64,000 nt of DNA. It comes from Bifidobacterium sp. (GTDB taxonomy: Bacteria > Actinomycetota > Actinomycetes > Actinomycetales > Bifidobacteriaceae). The stretch lies in NCBI RefSeq assembly GCF_022640935.1, contig NZ_JALCCV010000002.1:116331-180330 (forward strand), read 5' to 3'. The notes below the pieces were generated by a model. The model was not told the DNA's origin, searched no databases, and saw only the letters and a list, made by a program, of their open reading frames with translations. The position numbers and the translations under genes were made by a program. Shown here piece by piece: positions 19,370 through 27,278 of the stretch; the first letter of the stretch is position 1, and every line of letters starts with the position of its first letter.

Positions 19370-19397
19370 CGCGCCTGGACAAGCTTGTCCAGGCGCG
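19370..19397. terminator. 28-bp perfect palindrome between hisF and hisI
   Basis: Bases 19370-19383 and 19384-19397 are exact reverse complements (centre AAGCTT). It begins two bases after the hisF stop and lies about 35 bases before hisI. As RNA it would form a stem of about 12 bp with an AGCU loop. No T-run follows, so it may be an attenuating or processing hairpin, or a protein-binding palindrome, rather than a classical terminator. Confidence 0.6.
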
Positions 19398-19398
19398 G

Positions 19399-20169
19399 CT
19401 ACCTGACGCAGTAGCCTGCGTGGCGCAGCTCGTTCTTGACCTCGCGGATGGTGGTCGTGCCGAAGTGGAAAATCGAGGCGGCGAGCACTGCATCCGCCCC
19501 GGCTTCGACGGCCGGGGGAAAATCCTTGGCTCCCCCGGCCCCGCCGCTGGCGATGATGGGTATGGTCACTGCGCGTCGCATCGTGCGGATCATCTCAAGG
19601 TCGAAGCCTCGTTCGGTGCCGTCCGCATCCATCGAGTTGAGCAGGATTTCGCCTGCGCCGAGGTTTTCGGCCCGACGCGCCCACCATACGGCGTCGATGC
19701 CGGTGGAACGTCGCCCGCCCATCGTGGTGACTTCGAAACCCGATTCGGTGTGCTTCTCGCCGCGCTCACGGCGCGCGTCGACGGAAAGCACGAGGACTTG
19801 GTTGCCGAAGCGCCGGGTGACTTTGCTGATAAGTGTGGGATCGTTGATCGCAGCGGTGTTCACGCTGATCTTGTCAGCGCCGCAACGCAGCAGCGAGTCG
19901 ACATCCTCCACAGAGCGTACGCCGCCGCCGACCGTCAGCGGGATGAATAGCTGCTCGGCGGTACGGCCGACGACGTCGACCATGGTTTGCCGGTGGCCGC
20001 TGGAAGCGGTTACATCGAGGAAAGTCAGCTCATCGGCACCTTGCCGGTAATATTCGGCGGCCAGTTCGACAGGGTCGCCGGCATCGCGCAGATGCTCGAA
20101 ATGCACCCCTTTGACCACACGACCCTCATCGACGTCCAGACATGGGATGACCCGCACAGCCAATGACAT
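19399..20169 (-). CDS. hisF: imidazole glycerol phosphate synthase cyclase subunit HisF
   Basis: A 256-residue TIM barrel, the cyclase half of the HisH-HisF complex that makes imidazole glycerol phosphate and AICAR. The catalytic aspartates lie in I-P-C-L-D-V-D and L-S-V-D-A-R; phosphate sites show as T-V-G-G-G-V-R-S and I-A-S-G-G-A-G. hisH is not in the window. It is separated from rlmN by 97 bases and from hisI by a long palindrome, so it may head the his-trp transcript or form its own unit. Confidence 0.96.
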   Translation of the reverse strand: MSLAVRVIPCLDVDEGRVVKGVHFEHLRDAGDPVELAAEYYRQGADELTFLDVTASSGHRQTMVDVVGRTAEQLFIPLTVGGGVRSVEDVDSLLRCGADKISVNTAAINDPTLISKVTRRFGNQVLVLSVDARRERGEKHTESGFEVTTMGGRRSTGIDAVWWARRAENLGAGEILLNSMDADGTERGFDLEMIRTMRRAVTIPIIASGGAGGAKDFPPAVEAGADAVLAASIFHFGTTTIREVKNELRHAGYCVR

Positions 20170-20266
20170 TGCAACTCCCTGCTCACAGCCGGATTATTCG
20201 CCTCCTAGGGTAGCGGTTGCCGGCGTCAAGAGGGTTTGCGCGTCCAGAAAACACTGAATTGCAGCC

Positions 20267-21502
20267 TCAGACGGCTGCCGCGACGGGGAGGTTCTTCGCA
20301 GCCAGTTGCCCGCAGGCCCCGTCGATGTCGGAGCCGCGCGTGTCACGCAAAGTCGCGGTGATGCCCGCGTGGTGCAGGATCTCAAGGAATTGCCGCTCGT
20401 CCTGCGGTTTGGAGGCCGTCCAGCGTGAGCCCTCGATGGGGTTGAGCGGGATCGGATTGACATGCACCCAGTCGTCACCATAATGGTTCAGCCGTCTCGC
20501 CAATTCCCTGGCATGCTCGGCCTGGTCGTTGATGCCGCGCATCAGGGCGTACTCGATGCTCACGCGCCGTTTGCTGGCCAGATAGTACGCATGCGCGGCA
20601 TCAAGTACCTGCGTGGTGTTGAAACGCTTGTTCATCGGCACCAGCTCGTCGCGCAGCGCGTCGGTCGGCGCATGCAGCGATACGGCCAGACGCAGCGGCA
20701 GGCCTTCCTTGGCCAGCTTGTTGATGCCGGGCACCACGCCAACCGTGGAAACGGTGATATTACGCGCGGAGATGCCGAATCCGTTCGGAGGCAATGCGCT
20801 CATCTGACGCACAGCCGAGATCACCGCGCGATAATTGCCCATGGGTTCGCCCATGCCCATGAACACGACATTGCTCAAGCGGCCCGGGCCTCCTGCGATA
20901 TCGCCGTCGCGCATGGCCTTTGCGGCGACGCGCACCTGTTCGAGTATCTCGCCGGCGGACATGTTGCGTGTCAGGCCAAGCTGACCGGTTGCGCAGAAGG
21001 GGCAGCCCATCCCGCAGCCTACTTGGCTGGAAATGCACAGGGTCGTGCGCTTGGGGTAGCGCATGAGCACGGATTCTATGCGCGCGCCATCGAAGAGCTC
21101 CCACAGTGTTTTCACGGTGGTTCCTTCGTCGGCGGTCTGTCTGGTCACTTCATTGATGAGCCTGGGCAGGAAGATGCGGCTGGCCTGCTGCCGCATGCTT
21201 TCCGGGAAATCGGTGAACCGTGCGGCGTCGACGGCGTAATGCGCGAAATAGTGATTTGCCAGCTGTTTGACACGGAAGGGCTGCAAACCGAGCTGGTTCG
21301 CAGCTTCAATGCGTTGCTCGGCGTTCATATCGACCAGATGCAGCGGCGGCTTGCCCCGGCGCGCATGGTCTTTGGCCAGCACATCGCGGAATGCGCCGGT
21401 AGTGCCGCCGGGCGTGATGCCGTTAGCCGCGTCCTCCTGCGTTTCGTGCTGCGTCATGTCGCTATGCCTGCCTGTCATCTGCACGTCTTTCATCCGTATC
21501 AT
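20267..21502 (-). CDS. rlmN: dual-specificity 23S rRNA/tRNA adenine C2 methyltransferase RlmN
   Basis: A 411-residue radical SAM enzyme methylating A2503 of 23S rRNA and A37 of some tRNAs. The iron-sulfur motif C-G-M-G-C-P-F-C is at residues ~178-185, followed by G-M-G-E-P-M and V-S-L-H-A-P-T. The C-terminal D-T-R-G-S-D-I-D-G-A-C-G-Q-L motif holds the methyl-carrying cysteine. ATG 21502 has AGGTG four bases upstream and lies 15 bases after cdsA; a shorter start at 21457 is possible. Confidence 0.95.
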   Translation of the reverse strand: MIRMKDVQMTGRHSDMTQHETQEDAANGITPGGTTGAFRDVLAKDHARRGKPPLHLVDMNAEQRIEAANQLGLQPFRVKQLANHYFAHYAVDAARFTDFPESMRQQASRIFLPRLINEVTRQTADEGTTVKTLWELFDGARIESVLMRYPKRTTLCISSQVGCGMGCPFCATGQLGLTRNMSAGEILEQVRVAAKAMRDGDIAGGPGRLSNVVFMGMGEPMGNYRAVISAVRQMSALPPNGFGISARNITVSTVGVVPGINKLAKEGLPLRLAVSLHAPTDALRDELVPMNKRFNTTQVLDAAHAYYLASKRRVSIEYALMRGINDQAEHARELARRLNHYGDDWVHVNPIPLNPIEGSRWTASKPQDERQFLEILHHAGITATLRDTRGSDIDGACGQLAAKNLPVAAAV

Positions 21503-21517
21503 CTTTCACCTGCGCGC

Positions 21518-22492
21518 CTACAGCCCGGTCGCCCAGAGCAGGGCCGCCAGGAACGGAGCGCACAGCAGGATCGAATCGACCCGGTCCATCACCCCGCCGT
21601 GTCCTTTGAGCAGATGGCCCATATCCTTGATGCCGATGTCGCGTTTGAGCATCGAAGCGCACAGGTCGCCGAACGTTCCTACAACGCCGACCATTGCTCC
21701 CATGAGGATCGGTACCCACCAGCGCGAAGCCCATAGGCTGCCGTATGTGACGGCGAAGACGACGTAGGCGCCGAGAACCGAGGCGAGAATCGATCCGGCA
21801 AGGCCTTCGACGGATTTTTTCGGCGAAATGCGTGGCGAAAGCTTGTGCCTGCCTAGCCATGCCCCGGCGAACAGACCGCCGGTGTCGCTGATGGCCGGCA
21901 AAAAGACGATGATGACAGCGTGAGCCACGGCGTGGGCGTTGAATGTCAGCGGCAGCACGATGCAGGATGCGAGTGCCGGAATGTACAGCACGGTGAACAC
22001 GGCGAGAGCGACATTGTCCAAGCGGCGGTACGCAGGCGCAGCCGGCACGGAGCCGGATCCTGCCGATGCCCCGCCGCCTTGATTGAGTTTGCCCGCCACC
22101 GCCGAGGCCAGTCGTACGCTCGTGCTCAGACTGACGTTCGCGCCGATGATTACGAGCGGCACCGACGCGGTCAAGCACACTGCAGCGGCGAGAATGGGAT
22201 CGGGGGCATAATACGTGGTCAGTAACGTAACCGCTGAGCAAACACCTGTGATTACCAGTGGGAAACGCAGGCCGGCCGCCGCAAAATCGACGCGCAGCTC
22301 CCACAGCGCCAGCAACATGAAAACGACGATGAGCGCGACGAAGACGTCGATGCGGATGAGCAGGCAGGCCAGGATCAGCACGATCAGCACGATGGCGGTA
22401 GCCACCGCCTGCGGCATATTGCGCCCGGTTTTCTTGTTGATGTCCTGCAGCGCTTCTTCGGCCTCGCCACTGTGGTGTTCGTGCCTATGCAT
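21518..22492 (-). CDS. cdsA: phosphatidate cytidylyltransferase
   Basis: A 324-residue membrane enzyme with about eight spans making CDP-diacylglycerol from phosphatidic acid and CTP. The family signature is clear at the C-terminal end: S-M-L-K-R-D-I-G-I-K-D-M-G, then G-H-G-G-V-M-D-R. An N-terminal cytoplasmic tail of ~28 residues precedes the first span. It sits between frr and rlmN in the conserved rpsB-tsf-pyrH-frr-cdsA order and supplies the substrate for the PgsA-type enzyme encoded at 10.4-11.0 kb. Confidence 0.96.
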   Translation of the reverse strand: MHRHEHHSGEAEEALQDINKKTGRNMPQAVATAIVLIVLILACLLIRIDVFVALIVVFMLLALWELRVDFAAAGLRFPLVITGVCSAVTLLTTYYAPDPILAAAVCLTASVPLVIIGANVSLSTSVRLASAVAGKLNQGGGASAGSGSVPAAPAYRRLDNVALAVFTVLYIPALASCIVLPLTFNAHAVAHAVIIVFLPAISDTGGLFAGAWLGRHKLSPRISPKKSVEGLAGSILASVLGAYVVFAVTYGSLWASRWWVPILMGAMVGVVGTFGDLCASMLKRDIGIKDMGHLLKGHGGVMDRVDSILLCAPFLAALLWATGL

Positions 22493-22560
22493 GCTTGATT
22501 TGCGTCCTTCAGCCAGTTAACGGTGCCGCGATACCACCATTTCGATCTGTGCCGAATGGC

Positions 22561-23115
22561 TCAGACCTCCATAATTTCCTTTTGCTTGGTGTCAAGCAGC
22601 GCGTCGAGTTCATCCGTGATCCGCTTGGTGACCTTGTCGAGATCTTTGAGCAGCCGATCGCCCTCGTCCTCACCCATATCGCCGTCTTTGACGGCCTTAT
22701 CGACGGACTCCTTGGCCTTGCGGCGAATATTGCGCACGGCTATCTTGCCGTCCTCGGCCTTGGTCTTGGCGAGCTTGACATACTCCTTGCGGCGGTCTTC
22801 GGTCAGTTCGGGCATGGTGACGCGAATGACGTTGCCGTCACGGCGAGGACTGACGCCGAGATCCGAATCGCGGATCGCCTTCTCCACTGCATTTGCCTGA
22901 GAAGGATCGTACGGGGTAATCGACAGGGAGCGTGGCTCAGGCACGCCGATTGTCGCGACGGCTTTGATAGGCGTGGGCGCACCGTAATAATCGACCATTA
23001 GGCCGTTGAGCAATGCCGGGTTGGCCCGGCCAGTGCGGATGCCGGAGAAATTCTCCTTGGTCGCCTCGACGGATTTGGCCATCTGGGCGCTTGCTTGATC
23101 GATGACGGATGCCAT
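22561..23115 (-). CDS. frr: ribosome recycling factor
   Basis: A 184-residue protein of normal length. It splits post-termination ribosomes together with EF-G. Characteristic segments include F-S-G-I-R-T-G-R-A-N-P-A-L-L, Y-Y-G-A-P-T-P, and the C-terminal K-D-L-D-K-V-T. GAAGGAA is five bases before the ATG. It follows pyrH by 229 bases, a spacer in which I see no gene or strong hairpin. Confidence 0.97.
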   Translation of the reverse strand: MASVIDQASAQMAKSVEATKENFSGIRTGRANPALLNGLMVDYYGAPTPIKAVATIGVPEPRSLSITPYDPSQANAVEKAIRDSDLGVSPRRDGNVIRVTMPELTEDRRKEYVKLAKTKAEDGKIAVRNIRRKAKESVDKAVKDGDMGEDEGDRLLKDLDKVTKRITDELDALLDTKQKEIMEV

Positions 23116-23344
23116 GGAAGTTCCTTCCGATTACTTGACGTGTGGACTTGTGCCTGTTTGTCTGACGTGTTGCCGTGTGTTGCATGCGGGTGACGATGTT
23201 CTACATTGAGAGAGGATCGCGCTGCATTCTTTTATGCAACACTAGTCGTTATCCGCGCTGCGCGCATCGCCCGGCGGGTTACCGGTGCGCACGGCGCGAT
23301 GCGAATCGCGAAGCGGACTGGGCTTCGGCGCGTATAACGCCAGA

Positions 23345-24091
23345 TCAGGCGATCTTCGATTCAGCCGATGAAACGAGGGTGCCGAGCCGTTCGCCGACCA
23401 GCGCGCGGGTCACATCGCCCTGGCCCTCGAGTCCGAATACACGGATGGGGGTTGCATTGTCACGGGCCATGGAGAGCGCCGAAGCATCCATTACGGCGAG
23501 GTTGTCGACCAGTGCGCGGCTGTAACTCAGGGTCTCGAAGCGTTGCGCCGCAGGGTCCTTGCGCGGGTCGGCGGTATAGATGCCGTCGACGCCATTCTTG
23601 CCCATCAGCACCTCGTCGCAGTGGATTTCCAAGGCGCGCTGAATAGAGACAGTGTCAGTGGAGAAATACGGCATGCCGGCGCCGGCGCCGAAGATGACCA
23701 CACGGCCCTTCTCCAAATGACGGATGGCTTTGAGCGGGATGTAAGGCTCGGCCACCTGGCCCATGGCGATGGCGGTCTGCACGCGTGTGGCCTGCCCTTC
23801 CTGCTCGAGGAAGTCCTGCAGCGCCAGGCAGTTCATCACGGTGCCGAGCATGCCCATGTAATCGCCGCGGCTGCGGTCGATGCCGGCCTGTTGAAGTTCG
23901 GCGCCGCGGAAGAAGTTGCCGCCGCCGACCACGATCGCGACCTGCACGCCGCGTTGCACCGCCGGAACGATTTCCGCCGCCACCCGGCGCACGACCTGCG
24001 TATCGATGCCGACGGCGCCGCCGCCGAAGGCCTCCCCTGAAAGCTTGAGCAGAACCCGTCGGGGTTTGCCTGCTGCGTCTTCGTCGCTCAT
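23345..24091 (-). CDS. pyrH: uridylate kinase (UMP kinase)
   Basis: A 248-residue amino-acid-kinase-fold enzyme phosphorylating UMP to UDP. Visible marks are [11 protein letters not shown] near the N-terminus, [19 protein letters not shown] and the [12 protein letters not shown] stretch typical of bacterial UMP kinase. AAAGG lies six bases before the ATG. It is separated from tsf by 385 bases filled with hairpins, so its transcription may be uncoupled from rpsB-tsf. Confidence 0.97.
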   Translation of the reverse strand: MSDEDAAGKPRRVLLKLSGEAFGGGAVGIDTQVVRRVAAEIVPAVQRGVQVAIVVGGGNFFRGAELQQAGIDRSRGDYMGMLGTVMNCLALQDFLEQEGQATRVQTAIAMGQVAEPYIPLKAIRHLEKGRVVIFGAGAGMPYFSTDTVSIQRALEIHCDEVLMGKNGVDGIYTADPRKDPAAQRFETLSYSRALVDNLAVMDASALSMARDNATPIRVFGLEGQGDVTRALVGERLGTLVSSAESKIA

Positions 24092-24163
24092 AGCCAGCCT
24101 TTCTCGCCATGCGTTTTTCCACGCATATGCATATTTTCCGCTCTATAGGGTATCCGTCAACAC

Positions 24164-24206
24164 CGACACGAGCCGAGCCATTAAGCGCAGGGCGCGGCTC
24201 GTGTCG
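24164..24206. terminator. hairpin in the tsf-pyrH spacer, 11-bp perfect stem
   Basis: Arms 24164-24174 and 24196-24206 (CGACACGAGCC and its reverse complement) with a 21-base loop. An alternative pairing of GCAGGGC with GCCCTGC (about 24187-24226) overlaps it, so two exclusive structures are possible. It is the hairpin nearest to pyrH. Confidence 0.5.
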
Positions 24207-24265
24207 TAAAACGAATCGTGCCCTGCAGACTGTTCGTAGGCGAAGTGAGGCCCCGCCAATGGGCC

Positions 24266-24292
24266 GAAGACGATGCCATCGGCATCGTCTTC
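24266..24292. terminator. hairpin in the tsf-pyrH spacer, 12-bp perfect stem
   Basis: Arms 24266-24277 (GAAGACGATGCC) and 24281-24292 are exact reverse complements with a three-base loop. No T-run follows on either strand. Confidence 0.55.
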
Positions 24293-24377
24293 CCGTAGGT
24301 GAGGTGAATGACCGCCAAGGTCGTGGAGGCAGGGCCGACGTCTGCATCAAGGCTGCGAAGACTTTTCAGGCACAACA

Positions 24378-24433
24378 TGATATGGCTAGTGCCTGCAGAT
24401 GTATTGCCGCATCTGCAGGCACTAGCCATATCA
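24378..24433. terminator. 24-bp perfect inverted repeat downstream of tsf
   Basis: Arms 24378-24401 and 24410-24433 match without a mismatch around an eight-base loop. It lies 43 bases after the tsf stop on the minus strand and is the likely end of the rpsB-tsf transcript. There is no following T-run. The rest of the 385-base spacer (24092-24476) holds two further hairpins and no recognisable gene. Confidence 0.65.
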
Positions 24434-24476
24434 AATCACCGCTCTCGTTCAACGACGAAGCTGTTATCGTAAAGGA

Positions 24477-25328
24477 CTACTTTTCGTCGCCTTTGCCGAC
24501 TTCGAGACGAGCGAAGGCCAAGGCCTTGCCGCCGACCTTCTTGAACAGATCGCCGACGCTCTTGGAGGGATCCTTGACGTACTCCTGTTCGAGCAGCACG
24601 TTCTCCTTGTAGAAGGCGCCTAGGCGGCCTTCCACGATCTTGGGAACAATCTTCTCGGGCTTGCCTTCGGCCAAGGACTTCTCAGTGGCCACACGACGCT
24701 CGGACTCGACCACATCAGCCGGGACGTCCTCGCGGGTGAGCCATCGGGCACCGAGTGCGGAGATCTGCAGCGCGGCCTCGTGCGCCACTTGCGCGCCAGC
24801 CTCGTCGGTCGCGATCATGGCCACGATGCTCGGCGGCATCTCGACGGAGCGCTTGTGCGCGTAGATCTCGACGTGTGGGCCTTCGATCGTCGCGAACTGG
24901 TCGAGCTTGACATGCTCGCCGAACAGCGCGGCCGCCTCTTCGACGGTCTCCTTGATGGTGGCCTCGCCATCGGCTGCCGCGAGCAGCTCATCCACGGAAC
25001 TGGCCTTGGCCGCGATGGCCTTGTCCACGATGCTATCGGCGAATTCGATGAACTTCGGGGTCTTAGCCACGAAGTCGGTCTCGGAATTGACTTCGATCGC
25101 GTATCCGGTCTCGCCGTTGGCGGACTGAACGACCTTGGACGCGATCGTGCCTTCCTTGGCGCTGCGGCCTTCGCGCTTGCCTGCGGCCTGAATGCCCTTG
25201 GCGCGGATGATCTCCTTGGCGCGTGCGACATCGCCCTCGGCCTCGGTCAGGGCCTTCTTGACGTCCATCATGCCGGCGCCGGTGTCTTCGCGCACCTGCT
25301 TGATCAATGCTGCGGTTATTGCTGCCAT
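24477..25328 (-). CDS. tsf: translation elongation factor Ts
   Basis: A 283-residue nucleotide-exchange factor for EF-Tu. The N-terminal UBA-like segment (I-K-Q-V-R-E-D-T-G-A-G-M-M-D-V-K-K-A-L) and the T-D-F-V-A-K core are visible. The frame is open upstream, but ATG 25328 with AGGAGA eight bases before it is the real start. It follows rpsB by 109 bases in the usual pair. Confidence 0.98.
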   Translation of the reverse strand: MAAITAALIKQVREDTGAGMMDVKKALTEAEGDVARAKEIIRAKGIQAAGKREGRSAKEGTIASKVVQSANGETGYAIEVNSETDFVAKTPKFIEFADSIVDKAIAAKASSVDELLAAADGEATIKETVEEAAALFGEHVKLDQFATIEGPHVEIYAHKRSVEMPPSIVAMIATDEAGAQVAHEAALQISALGARWLTREDVPADVVESERRVATEKSLAEGKPEKIVPKIVEGRLGAFYKENVLLEQEYVKDPSKSVGDLFKKVGGKALAFARLEVGKGDEK

Positions 25329-25437
25329 TGCTGTTGTCTCCTCTGTTGGATTGCAAATAGTGAGTTGCATATGCTTTGCGCCTGGCTCTGGTTTCGTTGC
25401 CAGCTCCAGGCGCAAACCGTATGCACTGCTACTCTGG

Positions 25438-26316
25438 TCAGGCTTCTGCAGGAGCCTCGGTTGCCGGAGCGGTCTCTGGCTGCGCTTCGGTCGGCTGTTC
25501 GCCGGTCGTCGGCGTCTGGACGCCTGCCTCGGCTTCGGCGGCGGGAGCATCCTTGGTCAGGAGCTCCTTTTCCCAAGCGGCCATCGGCTGGTCGGCGGTT
25601 TCACCTTCGACCTTGGCGGCCTTGCCGGAACGATCGAGCAGGCCGTCGGCCACGGCGTCAGCCATGAGGCTGGTGAGCAGCTCGATGCCGCGAATGGCGT
25701 CATCGTTGGCCGGGATCGGGTAGTCGACAGTCTCTGGGTCGGTGTTGGTGTCGACTACGGCAACTACCGGGATGCCCAGCTTGTGCGCCTCTTCGACGGC
25801 CAGCGCCTCTTTGCTGATGTCCACAATGAACATCGCCGAGGGGGTGCGGCCCATGTTGCGGATGCCGCCGAGCTGCTTGTTGAGCTTGTCCTTCTCGCGC
25901 TCCAGCAGCAACAGTTCCTTCTTGGTAAGTCCCGAGCCGCGCACGTCGGAAAAGTCCATCTCCTCGAGTTCCTTGAGACGGGTGACGCGCTTGGACACGG
26001 TTTGGAAGTTGGTCAGCATGCCACCGAGCCAGCGTTCGCTGACGTAGGGCATGTTCACGCGAGTTGCCTGCTTCTCAATCGCCTCCTGAGCCTGCTTCTT
26101 CGTGCCGACGAACAGAATGGTGCCATTGTGGGCGACGGTCGTCTTGATGAAGTCGTAGGCCACGTCGATCAGATCGAGAGACTTGAAGAGATTGATGATA
26201 TGGATACCGTTGCGCTGGGTGAGGATGTACTGCTTCATCTTCGGGTTCCAACGACGGGTCTGATGGCCGAAGTGCAGTCCTGCCTTCAGCATGTCACTCA
26301 TGGTGATCTGAGCCAT
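25438..26316 (-). CDS. rpsB: 30S ribosomal protein S2
   Basis: A 292-residue protein beginning [19 protein letters not shown]. The ribosomal core ends near residue 235. The last ~55 residues are a low-complexity Ala/Pro/Glu/Thr tail typical of some actinobacterial S2 proteins. ATG 26316 has AAGAG seven bases upstream; an ATG 21 bases earlier is less likely. It heads the rpsB-tsf pair. Confidence 0.98.
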   Translation of the reverse strand: MAQITMSDMLKAGLHFGHQTRRWNPKMKQYILTQRNGIHIINLFKSLDLIDVAYDFIKTTVAHNGTILFVGTKKQAQEAIEKQATRVNMPYVSERWLGGMLTNFQTVSKRVTRLKELEEMDFSDVRGSGLTKKELLLLEREKDKLNKQLGGIRNMGRTPSAMFIVDISKEALAVEEAHKLGIPVVAVVDTNTDPETVDYPIPANDDAIRGIELLTSLMADAVADGLLDRSGKAAKVEGETADQPMAAWEKELLTKDAPAAEAEAGVQTPTTGEQPTEAQPETAPATEAPAEA

Positions 26317-26372
26317 AATAATGCTCTTGCCTTTCATGTCGGTTATTGCCTGGTCATGTGCATCCGCATGCA

Positions 26373-26389
26373 GCGCTCTTCACGAGCGC
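26373..26389. promoter_or_regulatory. small hairpin in the rpsB leader
   Basis: GCGCTC (26373-26378) and GAGCGC (26384-26389) form a 6-bp stem with a five-base loop, 57 bases upstream of rpsB. rpsB leaders often carry autoregulatory S2-binding structures; a link to that is only an inference. The 284 bases between rpsB and def hold no other recognisable feature. Confidence 0.3.
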
Positions 26390-26600
26390 CGACCGACACG
26401 GATCGTCGTGGACATGACGCGATTTTTGGTGTGCCGGTTGGAAATGCTGGTTGGACCCAAACACCGCACGACCGTGCATGAATCCGGTTGGCACACGATG
26501 GTTCAGCATACTGCAAGGGCTGTATTTTCTCGTGGCGCGTAGCTGCCGTGGCCCGGCAAACGCATTGGCGCCGGGGCTTTAGCCTTCCTGCGTTAATGCG

Positions 26601-27083
26601 TCAGCGCTGGGCGCGCAGCCGGCGCATGGCCTCGCGCCTCACTTGCTTCTCGAGCCGATCGAGGTAGATATGACCGTCGAGATGATCATATTCGTGCTGC
26701 AGCATGCGCCCCATCATGCCGTGGCCCTCCAGCATCACCGTCTTGCCGTCCAGATCGATGCCGCGCACGCGCGCGTAGTTGGCCCGCCGGGTGGCGTACC
26801 ACAGGCCTGGAACCGACAGGCATCCCTCGTCGCCGTACTGCTCGCCACTGGTCTCTTCCATCACCGGGTTGAGAATATAGCCGACTGTGCCATCGATGTT
26901 ATATGAGAAGGCGCGCAGGCTTACGCCGATCTGGTTTGCGGACAGCCCTGCCCTGCCCGGGTCATCGACTGTTTCGAGCAGGTCCTCGACCAGCCGGCGC
27001 ACCGCCGGGGTGATCTTCCTGATCGGGTCGCACGGCGTGCGCAGCACAGGGTCGGGTATCACACGGATCTCGCGTATCGTCAC
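26601..27083 (-). CDS. def: peptide deformylase
   Basis: A 160-residue metalloenzyme removing formyl groups from nascent proteins. The three motifs are present: [16 protein letters not shown] and Q-H-E-Y-D-H-L-D-G. The start is GTG 27083 with AGGAGA six bases upstream; the frame continues upstream with no conserved sequence. It is separated by 195 bases from the acyl-CoA ligase gene that precedes it on the same strand, a spacer with one small hairpin (27194-27211) and nothing else. Confidence 0.95.
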   Translation of the reverse strand: MTIREIRVIPDPVLRTPCDPIRKITPAVRRLVEDLLETVDDPGRAGLSANQIGVSLRAFSYNIDGTVGYILNPVMEETSGEQYGDEGCLSVPGLWYATRRANYARVRGIDLDGKTVMLEGHGMMGRMLQHEYDHLDGHIYLDRLEKQVRREAMRRLRAQR

Positions 27084-27278
27084 AGCTGTTCTCCTCTGGC
27101 TTCTTCTTGTCGCCTCTCTTCGCCGCAGGCGTCTTTCAGCAGGATGGCAACATGAGCTGCAGCAGAAGGCTGTCAGCACGGTCCTGTCGGCGTGTGCCTA
27201 TGTCCAGGCACGACAACGAAACCTCCTGCCGGATAATCAGCGTAATCCTATGGCAGGAAGCGGCGTTCGGGCGGCGGT

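Noticed and set aside
20462..21736. 424-codon plus-strand frame across rlmN and the end of cdsA
   Set aside because: It spans two real genes on the opposite strand, including the radical SAM motif of RlmN.
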